Both the position numbers and the translations under genes were made by a program. 64,000 nt of DNA. Source: Microlunatus phosphovorus NM-1. GTDB taxonomy: Bacteria > Actinomycetota > Actinomycetes > Propionibacteriales > Propionibacteriaceae. A model generated the notes under the pieces. The model saw only the letters and a program-made list of their open reading frames with translations. It searched no databases and was not told where the DNA came from. Location: NCBI RefSeq assembly GCF_000270245.1, contig NC_015635.1, positions 868,001-932,000 of the forward strand. Direction: 5' to 3'. Each line of letters opens with the position of its first letter. Positions within the stretch are counted from its first letter, which is position 1. Shown piece after piece: positions 56,871 through 64,000 of the stretch.

Positions 56871-57362
56871 TCAGCGATAGTTGACGAACTGGACCGCAAA
56901 GTCGTAGTCCTGTGCCTTGATCAGGGCCTGAACCCGCTGCAAATCGTCGCGACTCTTGGAGCTGACCCGGAGTTCATCGCCCTGGATCAGTGCCTTGACG
57001 CCCTTGGGACCCTCGTCGCGGATCAGCTTGGTGACCTTCTTGGCGTTCTCCTGGGTGATCCCCTCGGAGGTTGTGGCGGTGATCTTGTAGAGCTTGCCGG
57101 AGGAACGCGGCTCACCAGCGTCGAGCGACTTCAGGCTGACGCCGCGGCGTACCAGCTTGGACTCGAAGACGTCGAGGACGGCCTTCACCCGTTCCTCGGA
57201 GTTGGCTTCCAGTTCGATGGCTTCGCCCGACCAGCGGATGCTCGCGTCGGTGTTCTTGAAGTCGAACCGCTGCCGGACCTCCTTGGCGGCCTGGTTGAGG
57301 GCGTTGTCGACCTCCTGTCGATCCACCTTGCTGACGATGTCGAACGAGCTATCCGACGCCAT
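56871..57362 (-). CDS. YajQ family nucleotide-binding protein
   Basis: A 163-residue protein of the YajQ/UPF0234 family. [21 protein letters not shown] (split) and [18 protein letters not shown] (about 22-39) start the first of two ferredoxin-like domains; [25 protein letters not shown] (split, about 118-142) and the C-terminal [12 protein letters not shown] are conserved. Members bind cyclic di-GMP in some bacteria. ATG 57362 gives the standard length. tRNA-Tyr is divergent, 139 bases away. Confidence 0.95.
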   Translation of the reverse strand: MASDSSFDIVSKVDRQEVDNALNQAAKEVRQRFDFKNTDASIRWSGEAIELEANSEERVKAVLDVFESKLVRRGVSLKSLDAGEPRSSGKLYKITATTSEGITQENAKKVTKLIRDEGPKGVKALIQGDELRVSSKSRDDLQRVQALIKAQDYDFAVQFVNYR

Positions 57363-57500
57363 GGGGCGACTCCTGTTCTGTGTCGGTTCGGGCTGCGAGC
57401 CGTACGGTAGCGCGCCGCACGGTATCGATTGGGCGGCGCCGCCGAGAGTTGCTATTGTTTGCGGTCGTTGCCGACGCTCCGCGAGGAGTCGAGGTGACAT

Positions 57501-57585
<85 letters not shown>

Positions 57586-57919
57586 GCAAGGCAAGGCATG
57601 TCTTCACCGGCGAGGTGTCGCCTATGACTGATTCGCCAGAGGGACATTCTCGTTCTACGCCACACCCACTCGAACCATGACCGAACGGAGATTCTCAGGT
57701 CGAGGTGCCGACGCGGTCCTCCGGAGGGGTCATCCCTGCGGGACGCAGCCAGAAGCCAGCCAGCCTTTCGCTGAGTCAGATCACTCGATGATCGCGGGTG
57801 GTATTTGGCGGCCGCCCCCTACCCACATGAGCCAAGCACTAACCCCGGTATGCAGCACCCAGGCACACCAAGGCAACCGAGGTGCTGATTCACAGCACGC
57901 CCGCGTCAATGGCCTCAAC
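57586..57919. other. Intergenic region downstream of tRNA-Tyr
   Basis: 334 bases without a convincing gene or duplicate of the tRNA 3' end. Short frames are low in GC at third positions. No hairpin of note was seen. Confidence 0.4.
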
Positions 57920-58108
57920 TCAGTCGTCGGGAGGGAACACGAGCTTGGCCCCAGTTGCGGCATCCTGTACCACCTCCGCTTTGAGGCCAGCCATCGTAGC
58001 CTCGGGGAAGCATTCGTCGCTGTTGGCGACCACCTCGCCGTTGGCCATCTTCAACCGCCAACGGAATTGCCCAGCCCCGTCTTTGTAGATCTCGAACTGC
58101 CCTGCCAT
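57920..58108 (-). CDS. YegP/DUF1508 family small protein
   Basis: A 62-residue protein matching one DUF1508 (UPF0339) repeat: MAGQFEIYKDGAGQFRWRLK, NGEVVANSDECFPEATMAGL (about 23-42), then a hydrophobic strand and PPDD. The family pattern FEIYKD..G.fRWRLKA.NGEiIa.Se is clear. Members are found as single or tandem repeats and are of unknown function. It stands alone after tRNA-Tyr, in a stretch with otherwise no genes. Start ATG 58108 has GAGTGAGAA upstream. Confidence 0.85.
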   Translation of the reverse strand: MAGQFEIYKDGAGQFRWRLKMANGEVVANSDECFPEATMAGLKAEVVQDAATGAKLVFPPDD

Positions 58109-58452
58109 TTCTCACTCCTTCATCGGTCGTATTAAACCAGCTGCATCGTAACGCCAGAGTTCAACCGGAACATACGGCGGGGGTGGGGGGAATGACGTGA
58201 GACCGAAGGGATGACGACGACAACGTGCGGAGGAGACGCGGAAAGCAGCATGCACCACGGAAGGCCATTCAGATAGGTCGAGCCGGCGATCGCCTGCGAG
58301 GAGTACACACTCGCGGCGCAGTCGACGGTTGTGCGCGCGCTGGATCATTGATGCAATCCGCTGAAGGCATCACTTGAACTGATGGGTCTGGCCGTTATCT
58401 GCTATTCGCCAGGGAGGCTCGATTGGGGTTTGCTGGTGCGTGGGAGGTCAAG
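58109..58452. other. Intergenic region upstream of the FMO operon
   Basis: No convincing gene. A likely promoter is TTGAAC (58374-58379) and TATCTG (58396-58401) with a 16-base spacer, 51 bases before the flavin monooxygenase start. A poly-G/C run (GGGGGTGGGGGG, about 58180) and a small palindrome ATTG-ATG-CAAT (58348-58358) are the other features. Confidence 0.4.
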
Positions 58453-59727
58453 ATGTCGAACCAGGAGATCGAGGTCGTGGTCGTCGGCGGCGGACAAGCC
58501 GGGCTGGCGATGAGCGAGCATCTGAGTGAGGGAGGCGTGCCCCACGTCGTCTTGGAGCGGGAGCGGATCGCCGAGCGGTGGCGTACCGGTCGGTGGGACT
58601 CGCTCGTGGCCAACGGACCGGCCTGGCACGACCGCTTCCCGAGCCTGGAGTTCGCAGTCGATCCCGACGCCTTCGCCACCAAGGACGAGGTTGCGGACTA
58701 CTTCGTCACGTACGCGGAGAAGATCGACGCCCCGATCCGCACGGGCGTCGAAGTGACCTCGGTCCGGCGGAACGAGGGACGGCCCGGTTTCCGCGTCGAG
58801 ACCTCCGATGGTGTCTACGACGCGCGGTACGTGGTCGCCGCCACCGGTCCGTTCCAGCGGCCGGTCATCCCGACGGTTCTCCCCGAGAGCGCCGGGATCC
58901 ACCAGATCCACTCCAGCTCCTATCGCAACCCCCAGGGACTACCCGAAGGCGCGGTGCTGGTGGTGGGGGCCGGATCCTCGGGAGTGCAGATCGCCGACGA
59001 GCTCCGCCGCTCGGGCCGGCAGGTCTACCTTGCCGTCGGCCCGCACGACCGCCCGCCGCGAAGCTACCGGGACCGGGACTTCTGCTGGTGGCTGGGCGTG
59101 CTGGGCAAGTGGGACATGGCGGCGCCGCCGGCGGGTGCGGAACATGTGACGATCGCCGTCAGCGGCGCGCACGGAGGTCACACGGTCAACTTCCGCTCCC
59201 TGGCAGCCAACGGCATCACTCTGCTGGGTCGGGCGGCCGCCCACCACGACGGCACCATGCACTTCTCCGCCGACCTGCGCACGAACATCGCCAACGGCGA
59301 TGCCAACTACCTGGGTCTGCTCGACGAGGCCGACGCGTACGTGGCTCGCAACGGACTGGACCTGCCGGAGGAGCCCGAGGCCCGTGTCCTGGGCCCCGAC
59401 CCGGAGTGCCTCACCAATCCCATTCTCGAGCTCGACCTCGCCGAGGCCGGCGTCAGCTCCGTCATCTGGGCGACCGGCTTCGCACTCGACTACGGGTGGC
59501 TCCAGGTCGATGCCTTCGACGAGGCGGGCCGGCCCAAGCACCAGCGCGGCGTGTCCGCGGAGCCCGGTGTCTACTTCCTCGGCCTGCCCTGGCAGTCGCG
59601 ACGCGGCTCGAGCTTCATCTGGGGCGTCTGGCACGACGCCAAATACCTCGCTGATCAGGTCAAGATCCAGCGGGGCTACCTCGCCTACGATCACCAGGCC
59701 GCAGCTGCGGCGGCAGGAGCTGCCTGA
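58453..59727 (+). CDS. Flavin-dependent monooxygenase, FMO type
   Basis: A 424-residue FAD- and NADPH-binding oxygenase. The FAD motif [17 protein letters not shown] is at about 7-23 and the NADPH motif VLVVGAGSSGVQIADEL at about 171-187. ATGPFQRPVIP and IHSSSYRNP between them resemble the FMO signature region, and ATGFALDYGWL (about 347-357) is the late ATG motif. Members hydroxylate N or S atoms or do Baeyer-Villiger reactions. It heads a four-gene operon with RidA, DUF1028 and M20 genes, so an N-containing substrate is likely. ATG 58453 lies 51 bases after the -10. Confidence 0.85.
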   Translation: MSNQEIEVVVVGGGQAGLAMSEHLSEGGVPHVVLERERIAERWRTGRWDSLVANGPAWHDRFPSLEFAVDPDAFATKDEVADYFVTYAEKIDAPIRTGVEVTSVRRNEGRPGFRVETSDGVYDARYVVAATGPFQRPVIPTVLPESAGIHQIHSSSYRNPQGLPEGAVLVVGAGSSGVQIADELRRSGRQVYLAVGPHDRPPRSYRDRDFCWWLGVLGKWDMAAPPAGAEHVTIAVSGAHGGHTVNFRSLAANGITLLGRAAAHHDGTMHFSADLRTNIANGDANYLGLLDEADAYVARNGLDLPEEPEARVLGPDPECLTNPILELDLAEAGVSSVIWATGFALDYGWLQVDAFDEAGRPKHQRGVSAEPGVYFLGLPWQSRRGSSFIWGVWHDAKYLADQVKIQRGYLAYDHQAAAAAAGAA

Positions 59728-60221
59728 TGCCCACGCATGTCCGCATCCGTCCCTTCAACACCAAGGACACCTATCCCGAGCAGAATCTCGACAACGATCT
59801 CTGCCAGGCGGTCGTGGCCAACGGCGTGGTCTACCTGCGCGGTCAGATCGGCCAGGACCTCGACACCAGGGAATCGGTCGGCATCGGTGACGTCGAGGTG
59901 CAGGCGGAGAAGGCGATGGCCAACATCGCGATGCTGCTCGAGGAGGCGGGGTCCTCGGTCGCCGACATCGTCAAGGTCGTCGTCTACCTCGTCGACCCAC
60001 GCTACCGCGAGACCGTCTACCGGGTGATGGGCCGCTGGCTGCAGGGGGTCTATCCGGTGTCGACCGGTCTGGTGGTCAGCGCCTTGGCCAGGCCCGAGTG
60101 GTTGGTCGAGATTGACGCCACCGCGGTCATCAGTACGTCCTCCGGCGCGGGCAACTCCGGTGTGGTCAACTCTGGCGCGGTCAGCGAGCGCCGGTCCAAC
60201 GAGGAAGGGACGATCCAGTGA
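59727..60221 (+). CDS. RidA family protein
   Basis: A 164-residue Rid/YjgF/UK114 protein. The core fold runs from DNDLCQAVVANGVVYLRGQIGQD (split, about 21-43) to YPVSTGLVVSALARPEWLVEIDATAV (split, about 109-134). The Arg of the RidA imine-hydrolase site (usually in ARP...R) appears as LARPEWLVEI, where RidA has (R)xxVE; whether deaminase activity remains is open. A C-terminal tail of 30 residues is unusual. It overlaps the FMO gene by one base and the DUF1028 gene by four. Rid proteins hydrolyse reactive enamines/imines or act as chorismatase-like enzymes. Confidence 0.88.
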   Translation: MPTHVRIRPFNTKDTYPEQNLDNDLCQAVVANGVVYLRGQIGQDLDTRESVGIGDVEVQAEKAMANIAMLLEEAGSSVADIVKVVVYLVDPRYRETVYRVMGRWLQGVYPVSTGLVVSALARPEWLVEIDATAVISTSSGAGNSGVVNSGAVSERRSNEEGTIQ

Positions 60222-60889
60222 CGTTCTCCATTGTGGCCCGCGATGCCGGAGGAGCCTTCGGCGCGGTGATCTGCTCGTCGTCGCCGGCCGTTGCCGCACG
60301 CTGCGTGCACCTGGCCGACGGCGTCGGCGGGGTCAACTCGCAGAACATCACCGACCCCCGACTTGGTCCCGTCCTGTTGGAGCGACTCCGCCGTGGCGAT
60401 CCGGCGCCGGACGCGCTGCGGGCTCTGACCGAGGAGACCGAGAACATCGCGTTCCGCCAGCTTCTGGTCGTCGACGCGGCCGGCCGGGCTGCCGCGTACT
60501 CCGGTGAGCATGCCCTCGGCGTCTTCGGCCACGCGATCGGCGACGGGGTCGTGGCCGGCGGCAATCTCCTCGCCTCCGCCGCGATCCCGCAGCTCATGGT
60601 CGATCGGTTCGAGGACTCCGAGGGCGATCTCGAGCTCCGGCTGCTGGCCGCCGCTCAGGCTGCCATGCAGGCTGGCGGTGAGGCCGGACCGGTGCACTCC
60701 GCCGGGCTGTCGGTGGTGCGTGACGCGGGTTGGCGAGTCACCGATCTACGGGTCGACTGGACCGACGGTGACCCGATCGCCGAACTCGCGGGTCTGCTCG
60801 AGGTCTGGCTGCCGCAGCGAGACGACTACGTCAATCGCGGGCTCAATCCGTCGGCGGCGCCCACCTACGGCGTACCCGGCGATGAGTGA
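60218..60889 (+). CDS. DUF1028 family protein
   Basis: A 223-residue protein of DUF1028, an Ntn-hydrolase-like family. It starts TFSIVARDAGGAFGAVICSSS (split), matching the family consensus TFSIVArD..tGe.GvAvaS. HSAGLSVVRDAGWRVTDLRVDW (split, about 166-187) and the tail PQRDDYVNRGLNPSAAPTYG (about 199-218) are family features. GTG 60218 overlaps RidA, and the stop overlaps the M20 gene by eight bases. It is probably a hydrolase or peptidase-like partner in the operon; its reaction is not known. Confidence 0.85.
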   Translation: MTFSIVARDAGGAFGAVICSSSPAVAARCVHLADGVGGVNSQNITDPRLGPVLLERLRRGDPAPDALRALTEETENIAFRQLLVVDAAGRAAAYSGEHALGVFGHAIGDGVVAGGNLLASAAIPQLMVDRFEDSEGDLELRLLAAAQAAMQAGGEAGPVHSAGLSVVRDAGWRVTDLRVDWTDGDPIAELAGLLEVWLPQRDDYVNRGLNPSAAPTYGVPGDE

Positions 60890-62042
60890 GCGAGCCGACG
60901 CCTTGAAGGCGGTCGCCGACGCGATCGTCACCGCAGCCTCTCCGGGCCTGATCGGGCTGTCCGAGACGCTGCACAGCCACCCCGAGACGGCGTGGCAGGA
61001 GCATCGCGCCGCCGGCTGGATCGGCGACGCGCTGAGCGCCGGCGGCTTCGCGGTCACCCCGGGCTATCTCGGCTTTCCGACGGCGTTCCTCGCCGAGGCG
61101 GGCAGCGGGCCGACCACGATCGGCATCATGGCCGAGTACGACGCCCTGCCGGGCCTCGGGCATGCGTGCGGACACAACCTGATCGCCGCCAGCGCCGTCG
61201 GTGCCGGTCTCGCGCTCGCCCGGCTGGCCGACGACCTCGGCATCACGGTGCGGGTCTACGGCACCCCCGCCGAGGAGGGTGGCGGCGGCAAGATCGAGCT
61301 GCTCGAAGCCGGCGCGTTCACCGACCTCGACCTGGCGATGATGGTCCACCCGGCCGCGGTTGACGTCGCCGAGGCCCGACCGTTCGCGGTCACCCACAAC
61401 CACATCGCCTACGACGGGGTCTCAGCGCACGCCGCTGCCTACCCCGACCAAGGTGTCAACGCCAACGACGCCTTCCTGGTCGCGCAGCTGGCCATCGCCC
61501 TGCTCCGCCAGCAACTGCCCGCCGACACCCGGGTGCACGGCATCCAGACCGTCGCCGGATCCGCCCCGAACGCCATCCCCGAACACACCGAGGGCCGCTG
61601 GTACGTCCGGGCGAACACCCTCGATCAGCTCGCCGAACTGGAGGACCGGGTCCGGCGCTGCTTCGAAGCCGGAGCCCTGGCGACCGGGGCCAGGCTCACC
61701 ATCACCCCGGAGAGCAAGCCGTACGCCGAGTTCCGCACCGACGCCGCGGCGCTGGCCGCCTACCGCGCCAACGCCGTCACTCGCGGACGGGTGTTCGCCG
61801 ACCCGGCCGTCGCCGGACGGATGAACCGGGCCTCGACCGACATGGGCAACGTGTCGCAGGTCGTGCCGGCCATCCATCCCTACATCGGGGTCGACTCGCT
61901 GCCGCATACCAACCACCAGCCCGGGTTCGCCGCTGCCTGTATCGGTCCCGCCGCCGAACGTGCCCTGCTGGACGCCGCGGTGCTGATGGCCTGGACCACG
62001 ATCGACGTCATCACCTCCGACGGCACCAAGGGCCGTCGCTGA
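60882..62042 (+). CDS. M20 family amidohydrolase
   Basis: A 386-residue zinc peptidase/amidohydrolase of the M20D group (AbgB/hippurate hydrolase-like). Metal ligands appear in HSHPETAWQE (about 33-42), GHACGHN (about 94-100) and PAEEGGGGK (about 130-138, with the base Glu). The dimerisation domain has DGVSAHAAAYPDQGVNANDA (about 178-197). It would release an amine or amino acid from an N-acyl compound, a fitting last step for the FMO-RidA-DUF1028 operon. ATG 60882 overlaps the DUF1028 stop. A LysR gene converges from the right. Confidence 0.9.
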   Translation: MSERADALKAVADAIVTAASPGLIGLSETLHSHPETAWQEHRAAGWIGDALSAGGFAVTPGYLGFPTAFLAEAGSGPTTIGIMAEYDALPGLGHACGHNLIAASAVGAGLALARLADDLGITVRVYGTPAEEGGGGKIELLEAGAFTDLDLAMMVHPAAVDVAEARPFAVTHNHIAYDGVSAHAAAYPDQGVNANDAFLVAQLAIALLRQQLPADTRVHGIQTVAGSAPNAIPEHTEGRWYVRANTLDQLAELEDRVRRCFEAGALATGARLTITPESKPYAEFRTDAAALAAYRANAVTRGRVFADPAVAGRMNRASTDMGNVSQVVPAIHPYIGVDSLPHTNHQPGFAAACIGPAAERALLDAAVLMAWTTIDVITSDGTKGRR

Positions 62043-62055
62043 CGTCCGCGGAGCC

Positions 62056-62973
62056 TCAGGTCCAGGACGTTTGCAGCAGCAGCCGGGCCCGGGCGGCGAT
62101 CGCCCGAGCTCGCGCTGTCGGCCGTGCCATGGACAGCCGTGCCGTGACGACCCGAAGCGGTGGCAGATCGTTGGCGATCGGTCGGGGTTCGACCTTGCCG
62201 CCGCCGTAGGTGATGTCGTGCTGCGGCCGCTGGTTCAAGATGGAGTAGCCGTGCCCTCGAGCGACCAGTCCGCGTACGGTCTCGTAGTTGACCGAGCGAT
62301 AGCGGATGGTCGGCTCGACGCCCGCCGAGGCGAGCAGCCGGTGGAAATACTCCGTGCTGTGCGGCAGGTCGAGCAGCACCATCGGTTCGGACGCGAGGTC
62401 CTCGAGATGGATGCGGCTATGACTGGCCAGCCGATGGCCGGCCGGCAGGATGACGTGCGGCTCGACCTCCGCGACGAGCTGACGCTCGATGTCCGGCCCG
62501 AGCCCCAGGTCGTAGCCGAGGGCCAGCTCGGCCCGGCCGGTGCGCAGGGCGGCGCCGAGTCCCTCGGCCTCGGCTTCGATGACCTCGACCTCCAGTCCGG
62601 GATAGTGCTCCGCCAGATCAGCCAGCAGTTCGGGCAGCACGAACGGGGCCAGGGTGGTGAAGCAGGCGAAGCGGATGTGGCCCCGCACCTGGTCGCTGCG
62701 GCCCCGGGCGCTGCCGAGCACCTCGTCCAGATGTGCCAGCAGTGCCTGGGACTCCCGGACGAACTCCTCGCCGGCCGAGGTGAGGATGAGACCGCGGCCC
62801 GGTTGCCTGATGAACAGCTGGGTGCCCACTTGCCGTTCCAGCTCCGCGATCGACGCGGACACCGCGGACTGGGCGACGTGCAGCTCAGCCGCCGCCTGGG
62901 TCATCGACCCATTGCCGGCCGCGGTCACGAAGTAGCGCAACTGGGTCAAGGTCACGTCTGGTCGCCGACTCAT
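62056..62973 (-). CDS. LysR family regulator
   Basis: A 305-residue LysR-type transcriptional regulator. The winged helix at about 8-66 has LTQLRYFVTAAGNGSMTQAA (split) and VAQSAVSASIAELERQVGTQLF (split). The effector domain follows from about 92 (RGHIRFACFTTLAPFVLPEL). It ends 14 bases from the convergent M20 gene and is the only candidate regulator of the FMO operon, although it does not stand divergently to it as is common. ATG 62973 is chosen because AGGAGG lies seven bases upstream. Confidence 0.9.
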   Translation of the reverse strand: MSRRPDVTLTQLRYFVTAAGNGSMTQAAAELHVAQSAVSASIAELERQVGTQLFIRQPGRGLILTSAGEEFVRESQALLAHLDEVLGSARGRSDQVRGHIRFACFTTLAPFVLPELLADLAEHYPGLEVEVIEAEAEGLGAALRTGRAELALGYDLGLGPDIERQLVAEVEPHVILPAGHRLASHSRIHLEDLASEPMVLLDLPHSTEYFHRLLASAGVEPTIRYRSVNYETVRGLVARGHGYSILNQRPQHDITYGGGKVEPRPIANDLPPLRVVTARLSMARPTARARAIAARARLLLQTSWT

Positions 62974-63173
62974 CTGCCGACCTCCTGTCCGAGGACGGTC
63001 GGGGGCTGCCCAGCCATCGGTCGAATTGATGGGCTGAGAGTCTATCGACTGCTCAGGCGATAGACGTGCAGCGTTGGTCCTGCCGGGCCACGGAGCAGAG
63101 GAGGGCCGACGGCGGTGGTGGGGGGTGAGGTGATCGTCGACCTGCGGCCGGGGCAGCAGGGGTGGCGTGAGTT

Positions 63174-63208
63174 CATGCGTACGATCGTGCGCACAGTGCG
63201 TACGCATG
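63174..63208. promoter_or_regulatory. Candidate TetR operator
   Basis: CATGCGTAC (63174-63182) pairs with GTACGCATG (63200-63208) across 17 bases. The centre holds the palindrome GTGCGCAC (63187-63194) and the right arm is inside TGCGTACGCA (63197-63206). TACACT (63209-63214) may be the -10. It is 45 bases before the TetR start, as for autorepression. Confidence 0.5.
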
Positions 63209-63252
63209 TACACTCGCGGTGTGGCACGTTGTTTCGCGAACCGGTCGCACTG

Positions 63253-63816
63253 ATGGTCCGCCGGTTCGATCCGGAACGACGCGACCGGATCATCGATGCC
63301 GCGATCGACTGCATCGCCGAGGAGGGCGTGGCCGGGACCTCGCATCGCAAGGTCGCCCTTCGCGCCGACGTGCCGCTGGGATCGATGACCTATCACTTCG
63401 CCAGCATGGATGAGTTGCTGATCGAGGCATTCACGAGATTCACGGCGACCATCGCCGCAGCGTTCGAGCAGCGGATGGACGATCTCCCCGACCCGGACGC
63501 CGCGCTGGACGCGATCGTCGACTTGATCCACGTGGACCTGCAGCGCTCCAACCGGGAACAGGTCTTGACCTATGAGCTGTACACACTCGCCGCTCGCCAC
63601 GCCCGGTTCCGTGTCATCACCGATCAGTGGATGCGCGCCAGTCGAGCCGCGCTCGGCCGTCACTTTCCTCCCGATACCGCGCGGATTCTGGACGCCTATG
63701 TCGAAGGCGCCGCCATGCACATCGCGCTGGACACCGACCCGCAGGACCGGGCGCTCACTCGCGCCGCGCTCGACAGCCTGACCTCGGTGATCGCGGCGCA
63801 GCCCCGATCGAAGTGA
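63253..63816 (+). CDS. TetR family regulator
   Basis: A 187-residue TetR-type repressor. The helix-turn-helix domain covers about 7-55 (RRDRIIDAAIDCIAEEGVAG, then HRKVALRADVPLGSMTYHFAS), with the family's Y-H-F before the ligand domain. The ligand-binding part is all helical. ATG 63253 is used because longer versions add 46 residues of non-helical sequence that covers the operator-like repeats. The stop is overlapped by the start of the following gene (GTGA), which is probably its target or partner. Confidence 0.88.
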   Translation: MVRRFDPERRDRIIDAAIDCIAEEGVAGTSHRKVALRADVPLGSMTYHFASMDELLIEAFTRFTATIAAAFEQRMDDLPDPDAALDAIVDLIHVDLQRSNREQVLTYELYTLAARHARFRVITDQWMRASRAALGRHFPPDTARILDAYVEGAAMHIALDTDPQDRALTRAALDSLTSVIAAQPRSK

Positions 63817-64000
63817 TCGCCAGGCCGCGCCGCGATCATGATCCGCAGCTGCGACCGGCCCAGTGTCGCCGGCTCGGTGCCTACCTGGGGATCGGCGACT
63901 CGGTCCGCGAGTTCATCGAGCGCGTCCGATCGGTCGCCTCCGACGGGCCAGCGCACTTGGTCGTCGATGGTGGGGGGCAGGATCTGACGATCCGTCTCGG
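63813..64000 (+). CDS. Unknown protein, N-terminal part (cut by window edge)
   Basis: GTG 63813 overlaps the TetR stop and opens a frame with good GC third-position bias that runs to the window end (62 codons). It reads VIARPRRDHDPQLRPAQCRR, then LGAYLGIGDSVREFIERVRS and HLVVDGGGQDLTIRL. No family is recognised from this piece. The opposite strand is also open here, with lower bias. Confidence 0.4.
   Translation, partial: MIARPRRDHDPQLRPAQCRRLGAYLGIGDSVREFIERVRSVASDGPAHLVVDGGGQDLTIRL

Noticed and set aside
58112-58348. 78-codon minus-strand frame before the FMO operon
   Set aside because: Cys/Arg/Pro-rich product, poor third-position bias and no ribosome binding site or family.
63115-63252. 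N-terminal extension of the TetR regulator
   Set aside because: It would cover the operator-like palindromes and adds 46 residues that do not fit the TetR fold.

Overview
The window is a high-GC bacterial chromosome segment with dense, often overlapping genes, many GTG starts and menaquinone-based respiration genes. Gene content points to a soil or plant-associated actinobacterium, most likely in the Propionibacteriales (Propionibacteriaceae-like). The family-level placement is inference from gene content and organisation, not from a marker-gene comparison. I see no prophage, intact insertion sequence, CRISPR array or rRNA.

Layout. 1-3.7 kb: an edge-truncated FAD-linked sugar/lactone oxidase, a Clp N-domain remnant, and a two-gene unit (FAH-fold 2-keto-3-deoxypentonate dehydratase plus 2-oxoglutarate semialdehyde dehydrogenase) fitting an oxidative pentose pathway. 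3.8-28.7 kb: a respiratory block with menG, an ABC ATPase plus DUF6297 membrane protein, menF, a MobA-like protein, then menJ, the complete 14-gene nuoA-N operon and a long-chain polyprenyl diphosphate synthase. It encodes complex I and several steps of making its quinone. A Rex-like operator (10275-10300) sits in front of menJ. 28.8-33.4 kb: an FtsX-type ABC exporter whose two ATPase subunits are degenerate in complementary ways. 33.4-37.6 kb: furA-katG and an ACC deaminase gene. 37.7-46.2 kb: an M13 metallopeptidase, a Pro/Gln-rich membrane protein, an HdeD-like protein, RarD, and korAB (2-oxoacid:ferredoxin oxidoreductase). 46.5-52.2 kb: a GH20 hexosaminidase and the xyl locus (ROK repressor divergent from xylA-xylB, with a recognisable promoter/operator). 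52.3-58.1 kb: DUF805 protein, a sigma factor coupled to ogt, a secreted protein/lipoprotein pair, an EF-hand-containing coiled-coil protein, YajQ, tRNA-Tyr and a YegP-like protein. 58.4-62.0 kb: a four-gene catabolic operon (flavin monooxygenase, RidA, DUF1028, M20 amidohydrolase) facing a LysR regulator. 63.2 kb to the end: a TetR regulator coupled to an unknown gene that leaves the window.

Most interesting points: (1) the asymmetric heterodimeric ABC ATPase pair on one FtsX-type permease; (2) the Rex-like operator linking NADH/NAD+ sensing to menaquinone reduction and complex I; (3) two families of dispersed hairpin repeats, one with conserved flanks, a compensating stem and a copy inside the nuo operon; (4) the FMO/RidA/DUF1028/M20 operon of unknown substrate; (5) the sigma factor-ogt pair.
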